This document shows positions 16,501 through 25,500 of a stretch of DNA of 50,097 nt, piece by piece. The position numbers and the translations under genes were made by a program. The notes beneath the pieces are model-generated. The model saw only the letters and a list, made by a program, of their open reading frames with translations, was not told the DNA's origin and did not search any database. Source of the DNA: Baia soyae (GTDB lineage Bacteria; Bacillota; Bacilli; Thermoactinomycetales; Thermoactinomycetaceae); the NCBI RefSeq assembly GCF_004341445.1, contig NZ_SLXV01000020.1, positions 1 through 50,097 of the forward strand. The letters run 5' to 3'. Every line of letters starts with the position of its first letter. The stretch's first letter is position 1.

Positions 16501-18030
16501 GGTGGCGACTCGATTAAAGCGATTCAGATTGCTTCAAAGCTAAAACAGGTGGGCTTGAAAGTTCGGGCAAAGGATATACTGGCTCATTCTGCGATTCATG
16601 AGATGGTGGCATGTGTAGAGCTGGACCAGAATGAGCAAAGGATCGAGCAGGGGGCTGTAGATGGAGAGATTCCTTTATCTCCTATCGCATCCTGGTTTTT
16701 CACACAATCGTTTCCAGAGGATCATCATTGGAATCAATCGGTTCTATTAAGTCTGAACGAGCAGGTCAAAGTAGATCAGATTGAGGCGGTCATGGATGTA
16801 CTGATTAGGCAACATGATACGCTACGAATCAATGTGAACAGAGAGAATGGAACGATGTTTTACAATGCAGCTCATTTGAGTAGGCCATTTCAACTTACGA
16901 GAATCGATTTATCTCATCTCTCGTATGAAAGTCAGCAGTCAGAGATGGAACGACTCGGTCTTGAGCTGAAATCTACGATGAATCTGGAAGAGGATCTACT
17001 AATTGATGCGTGTGTTTTTGATTTAGGTGAGCAAGGGAAGCGATTATTACTTACTGCGCATCATCTCATTATGGATGCGGTATCGTGGAGAATCTTGCTG
17101 GGGGATATGGCTTCGCTACTGGAAAATCCGAATCGATTAGACGGGTTACTGCCGAAGACCCATTCGTATCAATACTGGGTAAACGAATTACATTCCTATG
17201 TGGCAAATCTGACAGAGGATGAGATTCAATACTGGAAGTCGATAGGGAAAAGAACATCAGGGTTCTCGTCGTCGGATGCTACTATGTCGGGAAATCAATT
17301 GCAGCAAGTGGCTCAGGTTCAAGAGAAGTTGAATGCAGAAGAGACAAAGGCGTTATTGACGAGTGCCAATGAAGCTTTTCGCACCGAACCAGTTGAGTTG
17401 TTGATTACATCGCTTGCACTAGCGATAAAGGAACATACGAATCAAAGTCGTGTTTGCATCGAGATGGAAGGGCATGGGCGTGAAGAGTTTACGCCTGGGC
17501 TTGATCTATCAAGGACGATTGGCTGGTTTACTAGTATGTATCCCGTTCTCCTGGAAGTGGGAGACGAAGAGTTTTCTGCACAGATGAAATCGATGAAGGA
17601 GCAGATACGCAAGGTTCCAAACAAAGGGCTTGATTATCTGATTCTCAAACATATGTCTAATCGTCTGCAGGATGGGAACGAACCATTAGTTCGCTTTAAT
17701 TACTTAGGCGATTTTGATGCAACGGCTTATCCAAAATTCTTTACTTTTGCTAGTGAATCATCTGGATCTGAGACGGGTCAGGTGAATCATCTAACGGCTG
17801 TGATGGATATAACGGCCATGATTGTGAATCAGGAGCTACAGTTGTCTATTACGTATAACGAAAGCGAGTTCCACACCGAGACGATGGCCTCCTTTATGAA
17901 GCAATGGCTATCTCATTTGCAGGGGATTCTCAAGCAATGTTGTAATCAGGAGCAAACTCAGTTTACACCTTCGGACTTTGAAATGGTAAATCTAAGTCAG
18001 GAGGAATTAGATTTGCTGACTGGCATATAA
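13558..18030 (+). CDS. NRPS1: Cstarter-A(Asn)-T-E loading module
   Basis: About 1490 residues, one module. C domain (about 8-430) starts PLTHPQKRIWYIEKL and has HHLIFDG (H139, H140, D144); being first, it probably N-acylates the amino acid (starter type). A domain (about 450-955) has YTSGSTGKPKG, and its Stachelhaus positions read D-L-T-K-I-G-E-V-G-K, one change from the Asn code DLTKLGEVGK. T domain carries GGDSIKA (S985). E domain (about 1040-1480) has HHLIMDAVSW (H1168, H1169, D1173), so the product is an N-acyl-D-Asn thioester. The same C-A-T-E plan is used by ClbN in colibactin prodrug synthesis. Start: GTG 13558 or ATG 13561, 7-10 bases after GAGGTGAT; the GTG at 13546 lies within that signal. 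Confidence 0.92.
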   Translation: MMFQEGSRFPLTHPQKRIWYIEKLISDSPLHHICGTAELKGEINLSHLQETILRFLRKHDSFRLHFFEEDEEVYQTVSNFTLNKIDFFDFSQDEDPSLRLDQWIRQEIEKPFSMIRNDLFYLAIYRMSESCYGLFVKVHHLIFDGWSIHILAKQIYEMYKGIESEHTAGSYIDYIAKEQQYLQSERLVKNKEFWMKKFETLPELLFAENQGYEGKRKSFMIDPSLSAKMKAVAEKAQCSLNEWYIMLLQVYLHKMVGRRDIVMGTPVYNRSGKREKETVGMFTSTMPLRCEIDVDSSVSEYLKTVKREIRQSYMHQKYPYNLLANDLQLKKHGYDSLFQLSVNYYNFQANNQLLDPEELYSGHQLFPMQIVVKDWSEEGSLQLDFDYRTSMFTDEYIEQMNSRMLYLAEQILQNPDVSIGDLTLLSDEETRELVYDFNHTEAEYPKDKTVTELFEEQVKSTPNRIAVSCRNESLTYEELNRKANQLARVLVGSGIGRDSIVGIFADHSLHLPVAILGILKTGAAYVPIDVQTASGRMEEILRDSGASALLTNREVLKDVGFMGTVINFQDEQWYTGDSSNLQVTCSPNDLVYMIYTSGSTGKPKGVMIEHRGLVNYVWWAQKMYVKEIDDSFALYSSLAFDLTVTSIFTPLIGGNQIRVYPENDENFVLYDILEDNQVSIIKLTPAHLSLLQEKTFPHSTVKRLIVGGEELKGSLAQSIQDVFHGQIEILNEYGPTETVVGCMIHRFDPSTDTDAAVPIGIPADNVQIYLLDERLKPVPKGCIGEMYISGDGVARGYWNRSDLTDQCFIDQPFGAGKKMYKTGDLAKFLDRGLIEYIGRKDQQVKLRGYRIELTEIEYRLMNLPYVKEAVVIDRVSSTGQKQLYAYLVKAVDGDIPALAIKQDLANVLPAYMIPAHFLFIDQIPLTKNGKINRNQLPMGELSVIEIDPDQVVGDREELVLTVLQEILQMDSVHLHDDFYQLGGDSIKAIQIASKLKQVGLKVRAKDILAHSAIHEMVACVELDQNEQRIEQGAVDGEIPLSPIASWFFTQSFPEDHHWNQSVLLSLNEQVKVDQIEAVMDVLIRQHDTLRINVNRENGTMFYNAAHLSRPFQLTRIDLSHLSYESQQSEMERLGLELKSTMNLEEDLLIDACVFDLGEQGKRLLLTAHHLIMDAVSWRILLGDMASLLENPNRLDGLLPKTHSYQYWVNELHSYVANLTEDEIQYWKSIGKRTSGFSSSDATMSGNQLQQVAQVQEKLNAEETKALLTSANEAFRTEPVELLITSLALAIKEHTNQSRVCIEMEGHGREEFTPGLDLSRTIGWFTSMYPVLLEVGDEEFSAQMKSMKEQIRKVPNKGLDYLILKHMSNRLQDGNEPLVRFNYLGDFDATAYPKFFTFASESSGSETGQVNHLTAVMDITAMIVNQELQLSITYNESEFHTETMASFMKQWLSHLQGILKQCCNQEQTQFTPSDFEMVNLSQEELDLLTGI

Positions 18031-18059
18031 ACCTATACCGATATGAAAGGAATATTACA

Positions 18060-19484
18060 TTGTCACTTAATGCTTACTACAATCAAGATATTGAAAAATT
18101 GGAGATGTATCAACGGTTAATTCAGTATTGGAGCATGATGTTTGATCGTGAAGAAAAAATTGATGTGTTGGATAATATGAACTTCAATAATCAGTTGTTT
18201 CCTGAGATTTTTACAATGAAAGAGATAGCTGATTTCCATCCGATCGAACCAGGATATACCTCGCCAGATGGTTATACGGAAATGCATGAGTTAATTCGCT
18301 CATTAGAGTATGCACGACTCGTCAAGCAAGAGCCGCATCGAGGGGAGATCGCGAAACAGCTGGCAAGTGGGGCGGGTATCGGCTGTGGGAATGGCTGTAC
18401 CAATGTGATGAATGGGGTTATTAACTCGATTCTGAAGGTGAAGAGTGAAACGGATCAAGTAGAAACACCAGAAGTCATTCTGATTTTACCGAACTATACG
18501 GTGTATACGGCGCAATTATCTAATCTACATGGCAAAGTAAACCCAGTCTATGTATATACAAAACAAGGGAATAATTTCTTACCTACATGTGAAGAGATTC
18601 AAAGTGCGATTACACCCAATACAGTTGCAGTGGTGATTACATATCCGAATAACCCAGCACAGTCTACGTATGAGGGTGAAAATGTACAAGGATTAAAGAA
18701 AATCGTAAATATGTGCCAAGAAAATGAGATCTACTTAGTTGTGGATAACATTTATCAAGATTTAGTGTTTCCGCGTAACCGGCCATTTACTGAAGTTTTT
18801 AATCTGACGGATCGACTTGATTATGTGGTGAAAGTATATGGTTGCTCGAAGGATACGCCCTTTTACTCTGGTTATCGGACGGGTTACTGGTTCGGTGATC
18901 CTGCCTTAATGGATAAGTATAAATACGTCATTTCAGCGACGGAGAATAGTTTAAATACACAATCTCTCGTATATTTCACGCTTAATTTGTACTTCAAATA
19001 TCTAGCATTAAATGAAGCTGAGCCATCTGTAGAGGATATGAAGTATTTTTCTCAAGGGATTTTTGGATGGGGACAAGCTGTGGATAAACAACAGCTTTTT
19101 GACACGATGAAATCGCTTGATTTATATCCGAAGTATTTGTCCAGATTGAAGCAATCGGATGATGTACAGGAAGATGCATTGAAGCAAATGATTCAATTTG
19201 TGGAGCAATCGCATGTGTTCTCCGATTATTCAAATCAAAATATTGGCAATGTATTCTTTATCAAGATCAATCCACAGTATACATTTCAGAATGATAATGA
19301 ATTCTTCAAGTTTTTATTCCATGAAGCCAAAATCGGTGTGCTTCCTGGGAATGTGTTTGGCATGCAATCCACTCCAGATGATATCTGGTTTCGCATTACC
19401 TTGATTCACGATCCAGTGGATGAAATTATACGCCATTTGCGGAAGATTGAAGAGGCAGTGATTCATTCACACCAGTATGTATAG
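18060..19484 (+). CDS. PLP-dependent aminotransferase-fold enzyme, class I/II
   Basis: 474 residues, fold-type I. Recognisable parts are GAGIGCGNGCTNVMNGVIN (phosphate-binding region), VVITYPNNPAQSTYEG, YLVVDNIYQDLVF (Asp for the pyridine nitrogen) and VYGCSKDTPFYSGYRTGYWFG, in which K264 is the probable Schiff-base lysine. An N-terminal 60 residues of unusual sequence and GYTSPDGYTEMHELIRSLEYARL distinguish it from primary-metabolism transaminases. The start is TTG, 7 bases after AAAGGAA. Spacing of 29 bases on both sides puts it in one operon between NRPS1 and NRPS2. It probably makes or modifies a non-proteinogenic amino acid for the line; transamination is not certain, as this fold also does hydroxylation, cyclisation and decarboxylation in such clusters. 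Confidence 0.85.
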   Translation: MSLNAYYNQDIEKLEMYQRLIQYWSMMFDREEKIDVLDNMNFNNQLFPEIFTMKEIADFHPIEPGYTSPDGYTEMHELIRSLEYARLVKQEPHRGEIAKQLASGAGIGCGNGCTNVMNGVINSILKVKSETDQVETPEVILILPNYTVYTAQLSNLHGKVNPVYVYTKQGNNFLPTCEEIQSAITPNTVAVVITYPNNPAQSTYEGENVQGLKKIVNMCQENEIYLVVDNIYQDLVFPRNRPFTEVFNLTDRLDYVVKVYGCSKDTPFYSGYRTGYWFGDPALMDKYKYVISATENSLNTQSLVYFTLNLYFKYLALNEAEPSVEDMKYFSQGIFGWGQAVDKQQLFDTMKSLDLYPKYLSRLKQSDDVQEDALKQMIQFVEQSHVFSDYSNQNIGNVFFIKINPQYTFQNDNEFFKFLFHEAKIGVLPGNVFGMQSTPDDIWFRITLIHDPVDEIIRHLRKIEEAVIHSHQYV

Positions 19485-19513
19485 AGACAAGAAATTGAGA
19501 AGGGAGAACGTTC

Positions 19514-22500
19514 ATGGCACAATCTGTGCAACCAAATAAAATAGAAGACATTCTTACGTTAACACCCACGCAAGAAGGCATTTTATATCACTGTTTAAAG
19601 GATTCTGTGCAACAAATGTATGTTGGACAAGTGGCACTAGAAGTAGCGGGTCAGCTTCATGTGCCCAATCTGGAAAAAGCGCTTCAGCTTGTCGTACAGG
19701 AAAATGAGTGCTTACGATCTGTTTTTAGATGGGAGAAGCTGGGTCATCCGGTACAGGTGATTCTACGTGAAATGAGTCATCACATTGTGGAGCATGATTT
19801 GACGGGCTTGCGCGAGCAGGAGCAGAAAGAGCGAATCGTTCAAATGGATGAGGAAGAGCGGAGCACAGGCTTCGACCTGACAAAGGGCCCGTTGCTTCGG
19901 ATTTCGGCAAGTAAGGTGGGTACTGAGCAGTACCGTGTGCTGATTAGCTTCCACCATATTATGATGGATGGTTGGTCGCTTGGGGTATTTTTAAGCGAAT
20001 GGTTTACCAGATACGGACAGCTCCAGTCCAATCAAGTGGAGAAGAAAGCACAGCCCAAGATCAAGTACAAAGAGTATGTGAAGTGGCTCAGGCAGCAAGA
20101 GACAAGTAAAGCCAAACAGTTTTGGAACCAAGCGCTACTAAGCTGGGAGCCGACCACGAAACTCCCGTATAAGCATGATAAAAATGAAGCGAATCTCCAT
20201 ATGAATTCGGTGGTGACATCTTTATCGGAGATCATGCCTGAGGTAAGCGATTTTTCGAAGAAATATGGTGTAACGCCTAATACGATTCTCAACGTAGCAT
20301 GGGGCGTTATGTTGCAACGCTATAGTGGCAGTGACGATGTGACGTTTGGACTAACGGTATCGGGTCGACCTGATGAGGTACAAGGGATCGATCAAACTGT
20401 GGGTCTATTTATTAATACAGTTCCAGTACGGGTTGCGACTGAATCAGAGCAGACGGTTGCGGAGCTAATGAGTGCGGTGCACAAGCAAGCTGTCGAGATG
20501 AAAGAGTACGAGTACTTACCACTAACGGATATCCACTCAGCGGCCAAGCTTCGTGGGAATGAATCGCTCTTTGATCATATTTTAGTGTTTGAAAACTACC
20601 CGCTTGATCAGAAATTGCTCGAGGGTGCGTACCACGATTTCCACATTACGCAGTATTCGGAGTGGGAGCTAAATAACTATGATTTGACAGTAGCGTTTCT
20701 CTTAGCGGGAGAGCCGAAAATGAAATTTGATTACATGGACGGCTTATTTGATCGCCAGACGATGGAGCGGATGGCGGAACATTTCCAAGTGGTACTGAGA
20801 CAAATGATCAGCCGACCGGATGAGCTGGTTCAGAACGTGGAGATCCTGCCGGAGTGGGAAAAGAAGCTAATGGTTTTCCAATTTAATCAGACGGAGCAAG
20901 CGTTTCCGCATGATAAAACGGTATATCAACTCTTTGCCGAGCAAGTAAAAGAGTCTCCTTCGATGAATGCAGTTGTGTTTCAAGATGAGAGCATCACTTA
21001 TGAAGCGTTATTTGAACGGGTAGAGCGATTGGTAGGGAAACTTCAGAGCTATGGGATTGCACCAGGAAGTGTTGTTTCGATTCAGCTGGACTGGTCGATT
21101 GATATGGTGGTAGCGATCATGGGCGCACTGGGGACAGGTGCGGCGTATGTGCCGATTGATCCTCATTATCCAAGCGAGCGGATTGAGTACATCTTACAAG
21201 ATAGTCGTTCGCAGTTATTGATCACATCAGCAGAGTTCCAAGGTGCTTCGAGTGAAATGATTTCCAATGTGATTGTGCTCGACGGTGAGGAGAATGAGGT
21301 TCCACATCAGGCAGAAGTTGAGTTAATGGATGTTACGTCTTCGCCAAACGATCTCGCTTATGTCATCTACACTTCAGGTTCAACGGGTCGTCCGAAAGGG
21401 GTCATGATTGAACAGGAATCATTCGTTGAGTTTGTTACATGGGCTGTAAAAGAATATGAGCATCGCTTAGGTTATCAAGTGTTGTTGTCCAATTCATTTG
21501 CCTTTGATAGCTCGATTCAGCAGATTTTCCCGCCACTTGTTTCGGGAGGCACGCTGCATTTGCTTCACCCTGATGTGAGAAAGGATGCTCGTCAATATCT
21601 GGATTATTTAAAACAGCATCGGATTAATAATATTGATGAGATTCCAGTGATTATGAACGTGTTGATTGAGCAGATTGATGAATCGGACGAGCTTCCTCTG
21701 TTGCCTGATTTAACTTGTCTTTCTTTAGGAAGCGAGTATGTGCCGATTGAGCTAGTGAAGAATTGTCGGACGTATTTAAACCGAGATGGACGAATTATTA
21801 ACGGATACGGTCCGGCTGAAGCATCGGTGGAAACGTGTACCTATCACTTTGATGGGAACTCTGAGCATGAGATTTCACTGGTAGGTAAGCCGCGAGATAA
21901 TACGCGTGTCTATATTTTAGATCAACATGGACGTATCTGTCCGATCGGCATTCCAGGGGAAATTTGTGTGAGTGGAGTGGGACTTGCGAGAGGATATCTG
22001 TATCAACCAGAGCTGACGAATGAGAAGTTTATTGCGAATGCGTTTAGCGGAATTTCGGGAGACCGACTCTATAAAACGGGCGATGCGGGCCGTTGGTTAG
22101 CGGACGGTAACGTGGAGTATGTAGGGAGAATCGATAATCAGGTTAAAATTCGCGGTTTCCGTGTGGAGCTGGGTGAGATTGAAAATGTGTTGCTGAAGCA
22201 TCCGGAAATCAACGATGCAGTCGTGATCGCTCGTAAAAATGGCAGTAGTAGCATGGATGTATATGCCTTTTTGAAAGCAGAATCGAAGCTAGCAAAACAA
22301 GATGTGAATCAATTCTTGGCGGATAAGCTACCGGACTATATGATCCCAACGCACTACGAGTATGTGGATTCGTATCCACTCACGCCAAACGGCAAGGTGG
22401 ATCGAAAAGCATTAGCTCAGGTGGAGGTTGCTGTATCGGCTGATGAGCAAGATGTGTCAAGTGCACGTCATGAGTTAGATGAACAGATCGTGGCGGTCTG

Positions 22501-25500
22501 GAAGGAAGTTTTAGGTCTCGAGAACGTGGGAATCTATACAAACTTCTTTGAAGCAGGCGGTAACTCGATTCAAATCATGCGAGTCTTCAATAAGTTGAAA
22601 AAGGTGATTCCGGATCTATCTTTGGAGATCAGCGACTTGTTTACGTACAATACGATCGCATCTTTGGCAGATTTTGTGAATCAATCGAATGAGGTAACGG
22701 TGGAGAAGGATCCTGCTTCCATCGTGGAGGAACGAGCGGAATTAGTTGAAGCAACGACTACGAGAGATATCGCGATTATCGGACTTAGTGCGAAGCTACC
22801 CGGTGCGGATGATGTGAACGAGTGGTGGGAACTATTACGTCAAGGAAAAAGCAGCATTCAGGAAATTCCCGAATCAAGAAAAAAGCTTGATCCAGGGCAA
22901 AATCCGGCGAAAGAGTACTTGCGTTATGGCTATATCGAAGGAATCGATCAGTTTGATCCGCAGTATTTTAACATCTCGCCTAAGCTAGCAAAAGATATGG
23001 ATCCGAACCAACGAATGATGCTAGAGACTGTCAACTCTACGATTGAAGATGCTGGTTATCCGCGTGAGAGCTTGCTAAATCAAAACGTAGGTGTGTTTAT
23101 GGGATCGGTGATGCCGAGCTACATGAACCATGTGGATGTCAAAGTGGATGAGCTGTTAGCAAGTAATCTACCAGCTAATCTAGCGGGTCGGGTCTCCTAT
23201 CATTTCGGACTAAATGGTCCTTCGATGGTGATTGATACGGCATGCTCTTCCTCTCTAGTCGCTCTTCATTCAGCGATGAATGCATTGCGCTACGGAGAAT
23301 GTGAGATGGCACTAGTAGGCGGCGTTCATATCGAGATTGACCATATTCGCAAAGAGATCGCGATGGGATCGGGGATTGTATCGCCGACGGAGACATGCCG
23401 GGCGTTTTCGGACGATGCGGATGGAACGATCGGTGGCGAGGGAAGTATCTGCATCTTGATCAAGCCACTTGAAAAGGCGGTAGCAGATCAGGATCACATC
23501 TACGGAGTGATTAAAGGAAGCGCGGTTGTCCAAGACGGAGCCAGATCCAATGGAATGACAGCCCCAAGCCCTGATGCGCAAGCAGAGACGATCGTTCGCG
23601 CATGGCAAGATGCGAAGATTGATCCAACGACGATTTCCTATATCGAAGCACATGGTACAGGGACGAAGTTGGGTGATCCGATCGAAGTGAAGGGGATTCG
23701 GAAAGCATATGAATCCTATACCGATCAAAAGCAATTTATCGCCATGGGCTCTGTGAAGACGAATATGGGCCATTTGGATAGTGCAGCAGGTCTAGCAGGT
23801 CTAGTGAAAACAGTATTAAGTTTGCAACATGGCATGCTTCCGCCGTCCCTTCATTTTGCGAAGCCAAATGCGTTTATCGACTTTGCAAACTCTCCTGTTT
23901 ATATCAATCAAAGCCTTCAAACATGGGAGAAAGCGGAAGGACATCCACGAAGAGCAGGGATTAGTTCATTTGGATTAAGCGGAACGAATGTGCATGTGGT
24001 AGTGGAGGAGTATGAGCAACAGCCAACGGTTTTGGGTCAGGCACATCTAATCACGCTATCCGCTCCGAATGAGAAGGTATTACAGGAAAAAATAAGCGAT
24101 CTACAGCGTGATCTATCGAGAGATCGAGAGCTTGAACTAGCGGATATGAGCTACACCTTAAATTGCCGTCGAAACCATGATTCCTATCGTTTTTCAACGG
24201 TTGTAAGGGATAAAGAAGGGTTATCTAAGGCATTGGAAGAGATGCAGGTCATGGCTAGGAAGCTTGTCAAACGTTCGAAGAAGGTCGTGCTATGGATTCC
24301 AGACTATGAACTGGGCATGGAAAACTTATTGGATCACCTAAGCCAAACGGGCTGGATCGATGAATCCATGACGAGCAAACATCAGCAGCTCTTAGAAAAC
24401 TTGCAAGATCCGAAAGCGAAATATGTAGCGTTTGTATCGAGTCTCTATCATCTACTAGCTAAGGTAGGAATCGAAGTAGAGTTAGAGGGAGAAGGCATAG
24501 GAGTAGTAGCTAGAGAGTTCATTCTAGGAACAAGTTCGTTTGCCGATGCGATGAAAGGTGCAGGGGTATCGGGAGTTGTGAGCGAGAAGAGTCTGGCTAT
24601 GTTGGAACTTGTGTCCAAATACGGCGAAGATACTCTGGTTTTATCGGTAGGCAATCCTTCTACTAGCAATTTTTCAGCGATTAATTCTGGTGTAGAAGTA
24701 CTTGATTTGTTTACTCCTGAACAGAAAGAGCAAGATTTCTTATCAGTCCTATCGCATCTGTACCAAACAGGCTACAACCTTTCATTTGAAGCGATTCAAC
24801 AGGGAAGAACGGTCTCTCTCCCAACCTACCCGTTTCAACGAAAATCGTACTGGTTTGAGCAGAAGAAACAAAAGGGTGGATCGTCTCTATTCAACCAAGA
24901 TCATACAGAGTCTATCAAGGTAAATGAAGAATTGATGCATCATCTGGAGTGGACGGTATCTGAATTACCGTCGAATCTTTCACCACGTGGTCTAAAGGGT
25001 GCTGTCTTAATCATCACGGATCTGGATAGTGGAACTAATCATAGTGCGTTAGTAGAGAAGTTTACAGATCATGGACACCGCGTGATTCAGCTTCAGTATG
25101 GTAGGCAATACCGAAGTGTCGCTGTTGATCAAATGGAGATTAATCCGCGAGAAGAAGAGCATTTTACGAGAGTGATGAAGGAATTACAAGAGTCAGGGGT
25201 TTCGATTGGAGCCGTGATGGACCTATCTCATCTCCAATCTATCTCTCTAGCAAATGGATCTCTGTGGGACGATGAGCAGTTGGACGCTTCGATCCATTCC
25301 ACTTTAAACCTAGTACAAAGCATCGCGACCCTAGCTTCGAACCATCCTGTTTACACCTTCTTTATCACGCAACAAGCATTTGTGGTGGGATCGAATGACC
25401 ACTATGTAAATCCGCTACATAGTTCTACCCTTGCTTTAAGTAGAACGATGAACCGGGAATACGATCAAATTCAATCGTATTGTATCGATGTGAATGAGAG

